This document shows, in pieces, positions 11,652 to 22,078 of a stretch of 64,000 nt of DNA (positions are counted from its first letter, which is position 1; every line of letters starts with the position of its first letter). The DNA comes from Salinicola tamaricis. GTDB taxonomy: Bacteria; Pseudomonadota; Gammaproteobacteria; Pseudomonadales; Halomonadaceae. Where the stretch lies: contig NZ_CP023559.1 of NCBI RefSeq assembly GCF_003006155.1, forward strand, positions 2,604,001 through 2,668,000, written 5' to 3'. The notes under the pieces were generated by a model, which saw only the letters and a program-made list of their open reading frames with translations, did no database searches and was not told the DNA's origin. Both the position numbers and the translations under genes were made by a program.

Positions 11652-12832
11652 ATGACACAGGTGACACACTCGGAGCTGCTGATCATCGGCGGCGGCAGTA
11701 TGGGGCTGGCGGCGGCCGATCATCTGGCCGCGAGCGGTGCGGGGTCGGTACAGGTGCTGGACGCCCACGACCCGCCCCACGATCAAGGCGCCCATCACGG
11801 CGAGACGCGACTGATCCGGATCGCTATGGCGAAGGCGGTGGCTATGTGGCGCTGGCCCAGCGCGCCTGGGCGGGCTGGCAGCGGCTCGAGCGCGAGACCG
11901 GCGAGTCGCTGCTGTTGCCGACCGGGGTGCTCAACCTCGGTCCGGCGACCGCGCCCTTCATGCGTCAAGTCGTGGCCAGCGCGCGGGACCACGCGCTGCC
12001 GCAGGAGCAGCTCGACGGCCTCGGCGTGGCGCAGCGCTGGCCCGGCTGGCGCGGCGGTCGTGGGGCGCTGAGTGAGACCCATGTCGGCGCTTTCGAGTCG
12101 CGTGCCGGAGTGCTGCGGGTCGAGCGTATCCTTGCCTGCTGGCGCCAGCGTCTGGCGCGTCAAAGCGGCGTGGCGCTGGCCACCGGTGCCCGCGTGGTCG
12201 CGCTCAAGGCCTTGCCGGCGGGCGGCTACCTGGCCCGCTGCGCCGATGGCCGCTGTTTCGGCGCCCAGCGTGTGCTCGCGGCCTGTGGCCAGCACCTGGC
12301 CGGTCTGTTGCAACCGCTGGGGGTGGCGCTGCCGCTGACACGGGTGCGCAAGACCTTCGCCTGGTACGCCGCGGATGCGCGCTATCACCGTGAGCGCTTT
12401 CCGGGCTTCAGCCTCACTGACGACGCGCTGGGCATCTACTACGGCTTTCCCGATATCGATAACGCCGGATTCAAGATCGGCCGCCATGACGCAGGCCAGC
12501 CGCTGGCGCCGGGAGAGCCGCTGCTGGCGTTCGGCGAGCACCCGGACGACATCCCCGAGCTGGCGCAGGTGATCGCGCGCTACCTGCCCGGCGTCGGGGC
12601 GCTGCGCCACGGCGCCGTGTGTCAGTATATCCGTACGCCCGACGAGCACTTCCTGATCGACGAGCCGCTACCGGGGCTGGTGATCGCTGGCGGTTTCTCC
12701 GGCCACGGCTTCAAGTTCGCGAGCGTGATGGGTGAAGTGCTCGGCGAATGGCTGTCACGCGGCACGCGGGCGCCGGAGCTCTCATCTTTCGGGCTGGCAC
12801 GGTTTTCCATCCCCAGTGAGGAGAACGCATGA
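11652..12832 (+). CDS. FAD-dependent oxidase, sarcosine/N-methyltryptophan oxidase (SolA) family, one frameshift
   Basis: A frame break near 11825 is repaired by one missing C (CGGATCGCTATGGC for CGGATCGCCTATGGC), which restores the family motif RIAYGEGGGYV. The joined protein has about 393 residues. It opens with the dinucleotide motif LLIIGGGSMGLAAADHL and shows the C-terminal signature GGFSGHGFKFASVMGEVLGE. The cysteine in AVCQYIRTPDEHFLID matches the covalent flavin attachment cysteine of monomeric sarcosine oxidases. It would oxidise an N-methyl or secondary amine to an imine with release of peroxide. The stop overlaps the start of the next gene, so the two are probably translated together. 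Confidence 0.85.
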
Positions 12833-13305
12833 GCGAGACAGATCAGGCGCGCTTTCTGGCGCGCGCGGTAGCGCTGGCCGAGGCCGCGCTGGAGGCTGGC
12901 GACGAGCCTTTCGGCAGCGTGCTGGTGAGCGCCTCCGGGGAGGTGCTGGCCGAGGATCGCAATCGTATCTCCGGCGGCGATGCCACCCGTCATCCCGAGT
13001 TCGCCCTGGCACGCTGGGCGGCGGCGCATCTCTCCCCCGACGCGCGCGCCGCGGCTACCGTCTACACCTCCGGCGAGCACTGCCCGATGTGCGCCGCGGC
13101 GCACGGCTGGGTGGGATTGGGGCGGATCGTCTACGCCAGCTCGGCGGCGCAGCTGATGACGTGGCTCGGCGAACTGGGCCAGGCGGTGCCACCGGTGGCC
13201 CCGCTGCCGATCACCGCGGTGGTGCCTGGGCTCCAAGTCGAGGGACCGGTGCCCGGTTTCGACCAGCAGGTACGTGCGCTGCATCGGCGTCGTCACGGCC
13301 ACTGA
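12829..13305 (+). CDS. CMP/dCMP deaminase-type nucleoside/base deaminase
   Basis: The 158-residue protein has the cytidine-deaminase-like zinc site. The first ligand and catalytic glutamate are in RHPEFALARWA (HPE in place of the usual HAE), and the two cysteines are in GEHCPMCAAAHGWVG. The length and the GDEPFGSVLV opening are like those of bacterial base or nucleoside deaminases (guanine deaminase/TadA-like group). The substrate is uncertain. It overlaps the upstream oxidase gene by four bases (ATGA), which suggests a joint role in degrading a nitrogen compound. Confidence 0.85.
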   Translation: MSETDQARFLARAVALAEAALEAGDEPFGSVLVSASGEVLAEDRNRISGGDATRHPEFALARWAAAHLSPDARAAATVYTSGEHCPMCAAAHGWVGLGRIVYASSAAQLMTWLGELGQAVPPVAPLPITAVVPGLQVEGPVPGFDQQVRALHRRRHGH

Positions 13306-13371
13306 CGGCCATTCCTCCCTCCGGGCTGACGATCTGCTGGCCCGACACGACTGAAGTGTTTGCCTCCTGCG

Positions 13372-13398
13372 GCCGATGAGCCTTGATGGCCCATCGGC
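13372..13398 (+). terminator. Hairpin after the deaminase gene
   Basis: GCCGATG pairs with CATCGGC, with an inner GCC/GGC step and one A-C mismatch. The hairpin lies 67 bases beyond the stop at 13305 and is followed by CTTCAG rather than a U-run. The rest of 13306-13661 shows no gene that I can support. Confidence 0.45.
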
Positions 13399-13661
13399 TC
13401 TTCAGCCTGGCGCTCGGTGAGCGTGCTCTCGACCCTTCACGCCTCCCTGGAGCTTGTCTGTGGCTTGTCGCAACGAGAGCCGCGGATTTGTGGCGTCTAC
13501 GTTAAATCTCTCTAAGCTGACGAACGCGTTCGCGTCGCGATATCGGCGCGCCAACAGGTGCCGGGTAGCGCGCAGAGGGGCGTCTTCGTTCAATCGACAC
13601 TCCAATGGCGAGTTGAACAAAGATGCAGCTGAATGTTAATCAACGGTTCAAGTGATAGCAC

Positions 13662-14078
13662 ATGGATGAAAAAATCTTGTTTGCCGAGCGCTTGAAAGCG
13701 GCATTGGCTGCGGCCGGTTACGAGCCGCGCCCTTCGGTGCTGGAGCGGGAGTTCAACCTGCGCTACTGGGGCGCGCCGATGACGTTCCAGGGCGTCAGAC
13801 GCTGGTTGCGCGGTGAGTCGGTCCCGGCCCAGGAGAAGCTCCAGGTGCTGGCCGGATGGCTTGGGTTGGAGCCCCATTATCTGCGTTACGGTGAACGGAC
13901 CGTCGGCGGCTCGGAGCCGACCTGGGCGATCGCGGTCGGCGGTGAGGAGGACGAGGTGCTGCGGGTCTACCGTGGCTTGCCCGATGAGCAGCGCCAGCTC
14001 CTGCGTCAGGTCATCCTCACCTTTGCCCGCGCCGGCGGATTGGAGCCGGATCCGTCGGAACCGCCTTCCCCGTCATGA
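13662..14078 (+). CDS. Small helix-turn-helix DNA-binding protein
   Basis: This 138-residue protein carries a single XRE/phage-repressor-like helix-turn-helix in its N-terminal half. The segment TFQGVRRWLRGESVPAQEKLQVLAGWLGLEPHYLRYGE is the usual arrangement of recognition helix and C-terminal helix in this type. The C-terminal third is acidic and proline-rich and has no domain I recognise. It is transcribed alone, and no target operator can be pointed out. It faces the end of the cyo operon. Confidence 0.7.
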   Translation: MDEKILFAERLKAALAAAGYEPRPSVLEREFNLRYWGAPMTFQGVRRWLRGESVPAQEKLQVLAGWLGLEPHYLRYGERTVGGSEPTWAIAVGGEEDEVLRVYRGLPDEQRQLLRQVILTFARAGGLEPDPSEPPSPS

Positions 14079-14128
14079 CCGCGACCGGCGCGACGGACCG
14101 GTCGCGGCGGTGACGGTCGCGACGCTGC

Positions 14129-14476
14129 TCACGGCAGCATGTCGGGCATCATGCGGTAGTAGAGATTGAACAGTATCCACAGCGTGCCACCGACCATGAT
14201 CGACAGGATCAGCACGGTGAACAGGATCAGCTGCAGATCCTCACGCTTGTTGCGTGCCAGCGTGATATGCAGGAAGCAGCGAAAGTGCACCACTACCTGA
14301 ACCAGGGCACACCCTCCGATGAGCAGATAGAGATGCAGTGGCCGCCACTCGGCAAAGGCGGCGACGCCGAAGGGGATCAGCGTCAGGATCAGTGCCAGGG
14401 CGAAGCCCCACAGATAGTTGCGCTGCTCGCTGGCGCGCTCCTGCGCCTCGGCGTCGCTGAGTGTGCGTCGACTCAT
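14129..14476 (-). CDS. cyoD: Cytochrome o ubiquinol oxidase subunit IV
   Basis: The 115-residue protein has three membrane helices (about residues 22-43, 50-70 and 83-105) and the family motif VQVVVHFRCFLHI. This matches CyoD, the small subunit that assists assembly of the bo3-type quinol oxidase. The start at ATG 14476 overlaps the cyoC stop codon (ATGA). An upstream extension of the frame is not needed. Confidence 0.88.
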   Translation of the reverse strand: MSRRTLSDAEAQERASEQRNYLWGFALALILTLIPFGVAAFAEWRPLHLYLLIGGCALVQVVVHFRCFLHITLARNKREDLQLILFTVLILSIMVGGTLWILFNLYYRMMPDMLP

Positions 14477-15125
14477 GCCAGCCCCCCTAGATAGACGAGC
14501 GAAAAGATCCCGATCCAGACGATATCGAGGAAGTGCCACAGAATCGCCAGGCGGATCAGGCCGTTCTTGGTCTGTGCGTCGAGGCCGTGCACCGCGAGTT
14601 GACCGAGCAGCGCGATCAGCCACACGCAGGCAACGGTCACGTGCAGCCCGTGCAACGGCACCAGTGAGAAGAATGCGGAGAGGAAGCCGCTGCGGCTGGG
14701 CACGCCGCCGGCCTCGAACATGCGATGAAAGTCATACAGCTCGTGGGCCACGAAGCCGAGCCCCAGGAGCAGCGTGATCAATAGCCAACCGACCAGCGCC
14801 CGGCGGTCGTCGCGGTACTTGAGCGCCAGCGAGGCCATGCCGAAGGTAAAGCTGCTCACCAGCAGCAGCATGGTCTCGAAGAAGGCGCCCCGCATGTCGA
14901 ACAGCTCTTTCGGCCCAGGGCCGCCAGCGGTGCCGCCGAGCATGGTCCGTAGGTGCCGAAGCGCAGTCCGAAGAGGATCATGTCGCTCATCATGAAGACC
15001 CAGAAGCCGAAGACCATCTCCTCGCGGCTCTCTTCGCCCTCGCGGTGAGCATGCCCCAGGTTGAGCCCGGGATGGCGCGCCGGCGCGCCGGCCCGGGTAG
15101 TGTGACGAGAGGTGAGTGCTGTCAT
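14473..15125 (-). CDS. cyoC: Cytochrome o ubiquinol oxidase subunit III, one frameshift
   Basis: Two frames (about 14945-15125 and 14473-14945) together give a CyoC protein of about 217 residues. The N-terminal part ends in VFGFWVFMMSDMILFGLRFGTY, split here by the break. The C-terminal part shows TAGGPGPKELFDM, four further helices, and WHFLDIVWIGIFSLVYL, the subunit III C-terminal signature. The expected residues continue directly across the break near 14945, so one missing or extra base in the sequence explains it. The gene follows cyoB by about 40 bases and overlaps cyoD. Confidence 0.85.
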
Positions 15126-15164
15126 TGGATGGCTCCCTCCACGGGAGGCAGGGGGAGACCCCGG

Positions 15165-17227
15165 TTATCGGATGACTGTTTCCCGCGAGCGGGCGACCGG
15201 TGTGGTGGCGCGGACCTGGGCGAGCCAGGTCAGGTGGGTACGACGCACCTCTTCACCCGGCAGGGTGCGGGTGTGTTGCGGCAGAACCCGCGAGCGATCA
15301 CGGCGACCAGCGTGACGCCGGCGGCGAGCAGTACCATCCACCACTGATACCAGGTCAGGCCGAAGGCCATGGCGGTGCCGGTGACGGCGAAGATCACCCC
15401 CATCGGGCTGTTGGCCGGCAGTACGATATCGGGAAACTCGTCCGGCACCTGATACGCCTTGCCGCGCTCCTTCTCGAGCATGAAGGCATCGCGCCCGTAG
15501 ACCTCCGGGATGACCGGGAAGTTGTACTCCGGCGGAGGTGAACTCACCGCCCACTCCAGGCTGCGCCCATCCCATGGGTCGCCGATCGGCATCGCGTTGA
15601 GATGGCGGTCGCGCACGCTCACCCAGAGCTGGATCACCAGGCACGCCATGGCCAGCAGAACGATCGTGGCCCCGACCAGCGCGGTCAGCGTCCATGGCAG
15701 GTAGGCCGGGGTGAAGAAGGCCACCGTGCGGCGCGGCATGCCGAGCACGCCGAGGGCGTAGAGCGGGAAGAAGGCGAGCATGAAGCCGATGATCCAGGCG
15801 TAGGCGGCGCGGCGCCCCCAGCGCTCCTCGAGACGGAAACCGAAGGCCTTGGGGAACCAGAAGTTGGTGCCCGCGAGCATCCCGAACAGCAGTCCCGGGA
15901 TCAGCATGTTGTGGAAGTGGGCGACCAGAAACAGCGAGTTGTGTACCTGATAGTCGACGCTGGGCACCGCCAGCACGATGCCGGTCAGCCCACCCAGCAC
16001 GAACAGCATCAGAAAGCCGCTGGCGTAGATCATCGGCACCGACATGCGAATGCGGCCGCGGAACAGCGTCAGCATCCAGTCGTAGATCTTCACCCCGGTG
16101 GGGATGCCGATCAGCATGGTCGCGATCCCGAACACGGCGTTGATATGGGCGCTCTGGCCCATGGTGAAGAAGTGGTGCAGCCATACCGTGAAGGAGAGCA
16201 CTGCGATCGCCAGGGTGGCGATCACCAGCGCCTTGTAGCCGTAGAGCGTCTTGCCGGCGAAGGTCGAGAAGACTTCCGAGAAGATGCCGAAAGCGGGCAG
16301 GATCAGGATATAGACCTCGGGATGGCCGAAGGCCCAGAACAGATTGATGTAGTTCATCATGTTGCCGCCCAGATCGGCGGTGAACAGATGAAAATCGAGA
16401 TAGCGGTCGAGCGCCAGCAGTGCGGTGGCGACGGTCAGCGGCGGCATGGCGAAGATCATCAGGATTGCCGTGCACAGCGCCGTCCAGGTGAACAGCGGCA
16501 GGCGCATCCAGCGCATCCCCGGGGCGCGCCGCTTGTAGATGGTAACGGCGAAGTTGATCCCGCTCAGGGTCGATGACAGGGTCGAGAGGGTCACCGCCCA
16601 GATCCAGTAGTCGACCCCGGCGCCGGGATTGGCGGCGCGCCCGGTGAACGAAGGGTAGCCGGTCCAGCCGCCGGTGGAGAAGGGTGCCAGCACCAGCGAG
16701 ATCATCACCAGGGCGGCGCCGGCGGCGGTCAGGCCGAGGCTGATCTGGTTCATCACCGGGAACGAGAGATCGCGAGTACCGATCTGCAGCGGCATCACAT
16801 AGTTGATGATGCCGGTGAGAAACGGCATCGCCATGAAGAACACCATGATGGTGCCATGGGTGGTGAAGAGCTGGCCGAAGTGCTCCGCGGTCAGGAAGCC
16901 ACCGTCCAGGCCCAGTGCCTGCTGCAGGCGCATGAGTACCGCTTCGATCACGGCTCGGGCCAGCATCACCAGCGCCAGCGCGATGAACATGATGCCGATC
17001 TTCTTGTGATCGGGGCTGGTCAGCCACTCCCGCCACAGCCAGCCCCAGCGCCGTGTCCAGGTCAGCCCGATGACCACCGCGATGGCGCCGAGTACTACCA
17101 TCGATGCCGCCCCCGAGGCGATCACGGCGTTGATCACGTTCTTCGTCGTCGGGTGCTGCAGTGCATCCCAGAAGGGCAGGGCGCTGGCGTCTAGCCGGCC
17201 GAGCAGCCAGTGGGTCGAATCGTTCAC
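15165..17227 (-). CDS. cyoB: Cytochrome o ubiquinol oxidase subunit I, C-terminal frameshift
   Basis: This is the heme-copper catalytic subunit of the quinol oxidase, about 687 residues if repaired. It shows the helix VI and VII metal-site regions (FWAFGHPEVYILILPAFG with the His-Pro-Glu-Val-Tyr motif, then LHHFFTMGQ) and the helix X hemes region VAHFHNMLIPG. It reduces oxygen to water, oxidises ubiquinol and pumps protons in the inner membrane. As written, the frame ends at 15230 with an unusual tail; the other frame gives NTRTLPGEEVRRTHLTWL and ends at 15165, which looks more like a native C terminus. The frame break is near 15275. The start overlaps the cyoA stop by four bases. Confidence 0.9.
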
Positions 17228-18309
17228 GGTGTGACTCCCGTGGGTGCGGCGGCTGCCAGAGCCGGATGGATGGACAAGGATGAATTGGCGGGTAAAGGGG
17301 AATGGCTGGACAAGGGGCGCGTGGTGGAGAGAGACGCCGTGTCCTGACCCCAGTCGGGCGCGCGATGCGCGACGATGGCGCCGAACAGCCCGGACGGGAA
17401 GTGCTTGAAGCGCAGCGGCGTGCTGTCGTCGGCAGGGTTGCCGGCGTCGTCTGTCTGCCCGGCGTGACTCGTGCTGGCCACGCTGTCGCTGCCGTCGAGT
17501 GCGCGTGCCAGAGCGGCATGGGTGTTCTTGGCCATCAACTGGCTGAAGACCTCAGGGGTGAACGCCCGACCCTGCGCGCGCACCTGATGGGTGAAATCGG
17601 CGAAGGCGTCGGCACTGAGCGCGCGGGTGACGAAGCGCTGTCGGTAGAACCCGGTGCCGCTGTACTGCATGTTGCGGCCGGGGAACACGCCCGGCGCGTC
17701 GGCTTCCAGATGCAGCCGGGTCACCATGTGATTCATCACGTCTATCTGACTACCCAGGGCGGGCACGAAGAAGCCCTGCATCACGCTGGCCGACGTCAGC
17801 CGCAGCGAGACCGGCCGCCCGGCGGGGATCACCAGCTCGTCGACCGTGGCGATGCCCTGCTCGGGATAGAGGAACAGCCACTTCCAGTCGAATCCCACGA
17901 CCTCGACCTCCAGCGGTGGCTGATCGCTGGCCAGCGGTCGATAGGGGTCGAGGGCTATCGTGCTGCGCCAGGTCAGGGTGGCCAGCACGGCGACCACCAC
18001 CAGCGGGATACCCCAGATCGCCAGATCGGCGCGCAGGGAAAATTCCCATTGCGGCCGATAGCGGGCGCGGCTGCCGTAGCGGTAGCGCCACAGGATGAGC
18101 GGTGTCAGTACCAGCACCGGCAGCACCACCGTCAGGGTAATGGCGATGACCCACCAGAAGTGTTGCCGCTGAGCGGCGGCGATGGGGCCCTGGGGATCGA
18201 GAAAGGAGAGGTGGGCGTCGCTGCAGCCCGCGATCAGCGGCAACAACAACCCGATGATCAGGCGAGAAGGCGCCCAGCGTGAAAGTCCGCACCCTGGAGT
18301 GTTGAACAC
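17224..18309 (-). CDS. cyoA: Cytochrome o ubiquinol oxidase subunit II
   Basis: The 361-residue protein has a lipoprotein signal (LIIGLLLPLIAGC, cysteine near residue 29), two membrane helices (about residues 50-72 and 95-115) and a periplasmic cupredoxin domain. It contains GFDWKWLFLYPEQGIATV and ends the domain with the GMNMQYSGTGF-like motif GRNMQYSGTGFYRQRF. The copper-A ligands of cytochrome c oxidases are absent, as expected for a quinol oxidase. The C-terminal 70 residues are a low-complexity tail rich in Ser, Ala and Pro. It is the first gene of cyoABCD; heme O synthase (cyoE) is not next to it. Confidence 0.9.
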   Translation of the reverse strand: MFNTPGCGLSRWAPSRLIIGLLLPLIAGCSDAHLSFLDPQGPIAAAQRQHFWWVIAITLTVVLPVLVLTPLILWRYRYGSRARYRPQWEFSLRADLAIWGIPLVVVAVLATLTWRSTIALDPYRPLASDQPPLEVEVVGFDWKWLFLYPEQGIATVDELVIPAGRPVSLRLTSASVMQGFFVPALGSQIDVMNHMVTRLHLEADAPGVFPGRNMQYSGTGFYRQRFVTRALSADAFADFTHQVRAQGRAFTPEVFSQLMAKNTHAALARALDGSDSVASTSHAGQTDDAGNPADDSTPLRFKHFPSGLFGAIVAHRAPDWGQDTASLSTTRPLSSHSPLPANSSLSIHPALAAAAPTGVTP

Positions 18310-18625
18310 GAGTACCTCGAAGAAACGTGAATGTCATGAAGTGTATCGGCATGGTGAACGCCGTGTGTCCGCCAACTATAGGTAGGGATGCCCCCGAGTG
18401 CACTTGCCAAATGACATCGGTGTCGAGAATTGGACAGTGCGGCGCGCAGGGTTCTATACCTTCAAACTGTCCCCGCGTTTTATCGCCCTAAACTGATATG
18501 GCGAATGCCACCCTGGTCCTGACCCAGAGGCCGCGGTCGCGGCACTAGCGGAGTCGGTGCCGCGCGGCGGGGATATGAGGCGATGCGATCGTCGCGTCGC
18601 CGCGTCGAACGAGGGAGAGATCACC

Positions 18626-20089
18626 GTGACCAGCGACAACCGCAAGCCGACGACGACGGATGCCGGCATCCCCGTCGCGAGCGAAGAGAACGCGCTCTCG
18701 GTGGGACCGGATGGCCCCATCGTGATGCACGATCATTATCTGATGGAGCAGATGGCGGCGTTCAACCGCGAGATGATCCCGGACCGCCAGCCCCACGCCA
18801 AAGGCGGCGGCGCCTTCGGCCATTTCGAGGTGACCCAGGACGTCAGCCGTTATACCAAGGCCAAGTTCCTGCAGCCGGGCAAGCAGACCGAGATGGTGGC
18901 GCGTTTTTCCACCGTGGCGGGGGAGAGCGGTAGCCCCGATACCTGGCGTGACCCACGCGGCTTCGCACTGAAGTTCTATACCGAGGAGGGCAACTTCGAC
19001 ATGGTGGGTAACAATACCCCCGTGTTCTTCGTGCGCGATCCGATGAAGTTCCAGCACTTCATTCACTCGCAGAAGCGCCGCGCCGACAATGGCCTGCGCG
19101 ATCACGACATGCAGTGGGATTTCTGGACCCTGGCACCGGAATCGGCCCACCAGGTGACCTGGCTGATGGGCGATCGCGGCGTTCCCGCGAGCTGGCGCCA
19201 CATGAACGGCTACTCCAGCCACACCTATATGTGGGTCAATGCTGAAGGCGAGCGCTTCTGGGTCAAGTATCACTTCAAGACCGATCAGGGCATCAAGTGC
19301 ATGACCCAGGAGCAGGCGGATCAGATGGCCGGCAGCGACGCCGACTATCACCGCCGCGATCTGTTCGAGGCGATCAAGCGCGGCGACTACCCGACCTGGA
19401 CCCTGCACGTGCAGGTGATGCCGTTCGAAGAGGCCAAGGATTACCACATCAACCCGTTCGACCTGACCAAGATCTGGCCCCACAGCGACTATCCGCTGAT
19501 GGAAGTCGGCAAGATGACGCTCGATCGTAATCCGACCGATTTCCACAGCGAGATCGAGCAGGCCGCCTTCGAGCCCAACAATATGGTGCCGGGCACCGGG
19601 CTGTCGCCGGACAAGATGCTGCTGGCGCGTTCGATCTCCTACGCCGATGCTCATCGCGCCCGGCTGGGGGTCAACTACAAGCACATTCCGGTCAACACAC
19701 CGCGCTGCCCGGTGCACAGCTACAGCAAGGGCGGTGCCATGCGTATGCACAACGCCAGCGACCCGGTCTACGCGCCCAACAGCAAGGGCGGTGCCAAGGC
19801 CGATCCGCAGCGTTACCCGGAAGACGCGGTATGGTCAGCCGACGGTGAGTTCGTGCGCACGGCCTATACGCTGCGCCCGGCCGATGACGACTGGAGCCAG
19901 GCCAACGACCTGGTCAACAAGGTGATGGACGACGCCGCACGTGATCGCCTGGTCGACAATATCGTCGGCCATGTCTCCGGTGGCGTCGAGGAGCCGGTAC
20001 TGTCGCGGGTGTTCGAGTACTGGAAGAACGTCGATGCCAAGATCGGCGAGCGCGTGGAGGCGGGTGTGAAGGCCAATCGCGGACGCTGA
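18626..20089 (+). CDS. katA: Monofunctional heme catalase (small subunit type)
   Basis: From GTG 18626, which has GAGGGAGAG six bases upstream, the product is 487 residues, the size of a clade-3 catalase. The catalytic histidine lies in [10 protein letters not shown] near residue 53. [20 protein letters not shown] and the distal asparagine region [11 protein letters not shown] follow, and the heme tyrosine is in [14 protein letters not shown] near residue 335. It breaks hydrogen peroxide down to water and oxygen in the cytoplasm. A longer frame exists upstream from 18557 but lacks a ribosome site. It lies next to the cyo operon in the opposite direction and is followed by a strong terminator. 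Confidence 0.93.
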   Translation: MTSDNRKPTTTDAGIPVASEENALSVGPDGPIVMHDHYLMEQMAAFNREMIPDRQPHAKGGGAFGHFEVTQDVSRYTKAKFLQPGKQTEMVARFSTVAGESGSPDTWRDPRGFALKFYTEEGNFDMVGNNTPVFFVRDPMKFQHFIHSQKRRADNGLRDHDMQWDFWTLAPESAHQVTWLMGDRGVPASWRHMNGYSSHTYMWVNAEGERFWVKYHFKTDQGIKCMTQEQADQMAGSDADYHRRDLFEAIKRGDYPTWTLHVQVMPFEEAKDYHINPFDLTKIWPHSDYPLMEVGKMTLDRNPTDFHSEIEQAAFEPNNMVPGTGLSPDKMLLARSISYADAHRARLGVNYKHIPVNTPRCPVHSYSKGGAMRMHNASDPVYAPNSKGGAKADPQRYPEDAVWSADGEFVRTAYTLRPADDDWSQANDLVNKVMDDAARDRLVDNIVGHVSGGVEEPVLSRVFEYWKNVDAKIGERVEAGVKANRGR

Positions 20090-20130
20090 ACCGACGCCCC
20101 CGGGGCGAGGCTTGCGCCGCGCCGGCGTGA

Positions 20131-20194
20131 ACCTCGCGCAGTATGAATCTCGCCTAGTACGAACCTCGCGTAGTACGAATCTCGCATAGCAAGA
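20131..20194 (+). repeat. Four tandem copies of a 16-bp unit
   Basis: The units at 20131, 20147, 20163 and 20179 are variants of ACCTCGCGTAGTACGA, with A(C/T)CTCGC and an AGTACGA-like end conserved. They lie between the katA stop codon and its terminator, so they are transcribed in the 3' untranslated region. Confidence 0.85.
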
Positions 20195-20228
20195 ACAACG
20201 ACCCCGTCCTGATGGACGGGGTCGTTGT
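20195..20228 (+). terminator. Terminator of katA
   Basis: A perfect 15-bp stem (20195-20209 with 20214-20228) has the loop TGAT. The right arm ends in GTCGTTGT, giving a modest U content. Confidence 0.88.
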
Positions 20229-20229
20229 C

Positions 20230-20257
20230 TATGGTGCTCTTGCTTATGGTGCTCTTG
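20230..20257 (+). repeat. Direct repeat of 13 bp
   Basis: TATGGTGCTCTTG occurs at 20230-20242 and again at 20245-20257, just after the katA terminator. A weaker related stretch follows to about 20295. Confidence 0.7.
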
Positions 20258-20303
20258 TCTTTAGCACCGTTGTCGGTGGTGTCACTGTCTATAGCGTCTA
20301 GCG

Positions 20304-20330
20304 CGCTGGCGTCTCATCGAGACGCCAGCG
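20304..20330 (-). terminator. Terminator hairpin of the first chemoreceptor gene
   Basis: A perfect 12-bp stem with a 3-base loop (CGCTGGCGTCTC, ATC, GAGACGCCAGCG) lies six bases past the stop codon of the chemoreceptor on the minus strand. Confidence 0.75.
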
Positions 20331-20335
20331 GGATG

Positions 20336-21977
20336 TCAGAAGCTGGTCCACTCCTCGACTTCCTCGGAGGCCTGGCGCGGCGGCTGACGCTTGGCGGCTG
20401 CCGGCTGGGGCTGCGGTGAAGCCAGTTTGGCAGTGACTTGGCTGACGGCGCGCTTGGCGGGGCTTTGCGCGCCATCGTCGTAGCCGCGGAAGAAGCGCAC
20501 TTCTTGCGCCAGCAGCTCGGCCTGGGATTGCAGGCTGGAGGTCACGGTGGTCGACTCCTCGACCAGGGTGGCGTTCTGCTGGGTCACGCTGTCCATCTCG
20601 CCCACCGCCAGGTTGATCTGTTGGATACCGGTGGACTGCTCGCGGCTGGCGACGGCGATCTCGGAGACCAGATCGGTGACCTTCTCGACATTGGTGACGA
20701 TCTGCGCCAGGGTTTCGCCGGAGCGATTGACCAGCTCGGAGCCGCGGGCCACGCGCTGGGCGCTCTCGGAGACCAGCTGCTTGATCTCACCGGCGGCGTC
20801 GGCACTGCGGCTGGCGAGCTGGCGCACTTCCTGGGCGACCACGGCGAAGCCGCGACCCTGTTCGCCGGCACGCGCGGCCTCGACCGAGGCGTTGAGCGCA
20901 AGCAAGTTGGTCTGGAAGGCGATCTCGTCGATCATGCCGATAATATTGGAGATCTCCTTGCTGGAAGCGTCGATCTCGCGCATCGCACCGATCGCTTCGT
21001 CGACCACTTTTCCTCCCTGCTTGGCCTGGGTGCTCACTTCGCTGGCGAGGGTATCGGCTTGGCCGGCGTTGTCGGCGTTCTGGCTGACGGTGTTGGTGAT
21101 CTGCTCCAGTGCCGAGGCGGTTTCCTGCAGGCTGGCGGCCTGCTCCTGGGTGCGCTGGCTCAGGTTCTCGTTGCTCGCCGCCAGTTCGCCGGAGATCGAC
21201 TCCACAGTGCGTGCATTGTTGGCTACCTCGGCGATCACCCCGGTGAGCCGGTCACGCATGGCGGCCATGGCATCGAGCAGACGGCCGAACTCGTCGCGGT
21301 AGCGGGTGCTCAGGCGCACGCCCAGATTGCCTTCGGCGAGAGCGGTGGAGAAGTCCGTGGCCTCCTGGAGCGGGCGCAGGATGCTCCGTGCCAGCCACCA
21401 GCCGATGACGATGGCAATCACCAGGGCTGCCAGAATGGCGGCGATGATGACCGTACGGCTGGTCTGATAGTCCGCGATGCTCTGCTGGTAGCTCGTCATC
21501 GTTTCTTCGCGTGCCGAGCGGTAGAGCTGGGTAATAGTGTCGTAGAGACTCGCGTAACTGGCGTCGATCTGCGCATCGCTGGCGTTGCCGCTATCGAGCA
21601 GATCGCGCAGCGTCTGGCGCTGTTGGGTATAAGTCGTCGCCAGTTGGCGTTCGGCGTCGTTGGAGATCAGATCGGGTGAGTAACGGTCCCAGGCGTCGTC
21701 GGCGCGCTGGCGGTTCTTCTGGATATCCTGACGCTGGGCGTCGGAAAAATTATTGCCATCGACCTTGGCGAAGAGGGTACGGTTGTCGCCGGTGGCGCTC
21801 CGCACCGTGGAGAGTTCGATCATCGATTGCACGTTATTCCCGACGATCGAGCTCATCGCCTGCTGGGTCTGGCGGTTGCTGAGAACGCCCTTCACACCCG
21901 ACCGCGATCAACAATACGATCAATATGCCTAGGGCCACGACGAGTCGTGCCTTGACGCTTCTTCCGATTCCTGACAT
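20336..21977 (-). CDS. Methyl-accepting chemotaxis protein 1, one frameshift near the N terminus
   Basis: The true start is ATG 21977, with GAGGAAG six bases upstream; it encodes MSGIGRSVKARLVVALGILI. One extra base near 21897 breaks the frame, and the rest reads from GVLSNRQTQQ. The repaired protein of about 546 residues has TM1, a four-helix-bundle periplasmic sensor (about residues 35-190), TM2 (IIAAILAALVIAIVIGWWLA), a HAMP domain and the cytoplasmic signalling hairpin with its tip [20 protein letters not shown]. The C terminus EVEEWTSF matches the WxxF docking pentapeptide for the receptor methylation enzymes. The ligand is unknown. The signalling domain is almost identical to those of the next two receptors. 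Confidence 0.9.
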
Positions 21978-22011
21978 CTGTGCTTCCTCGCTGGTGTAGT
22001 GCCTTCCATGG

Positions 22012-22038
22012 GTGCCATCTGGCTAGGACAGATGGCAC
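22012..22038 (-). other. Hairpin in the leader of chemoreceptor 1
   Basis: A perfect 10-bp inverted repeat (GTGCCATCTG with CAGATGGCAC, 7-base loop) lies between the predicted FliA promoter and the start codon, so it would form in the mRNA leader. It could be an RNA control element or a protein site. Confidence 0.5.
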
Positions 22039-22052
22039 GCGCCACCCATCGC

Positions 22053-22078
22053 TATCGGCTAAGCATGGACGAGATTGA
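22053..22078 (-). promoter_or_regulatory. FliA (sigma-28) promoter-like site of chemoreceptor 1
   Basis: On the minus strand the site reads TCAA-N15-GCCGATA, one base from the consensus TAAA-N15-GCCGATAA. It lies about 76 bases before ATG 21977. Confidence 0.65.

Noticed and set aside
15602..16576. Long plus-strand frame of 324 codons opposite cyoB
   Set aside because: It lies antisense to the clearly conserved cyoB gene, has a low-complexity His/Gln/Arg-rich product and no family motif. It is a GC-rich shadow frame.
20438..21679. Long plus-strand frames opposite the chemoreceptor genes (also 22212-23246 and 24326-25273)
   Set aside because: They mirror each other only because the receptors on the other strand are near-identical. 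Products are Leu/Gly/Ala-rich without motifs.
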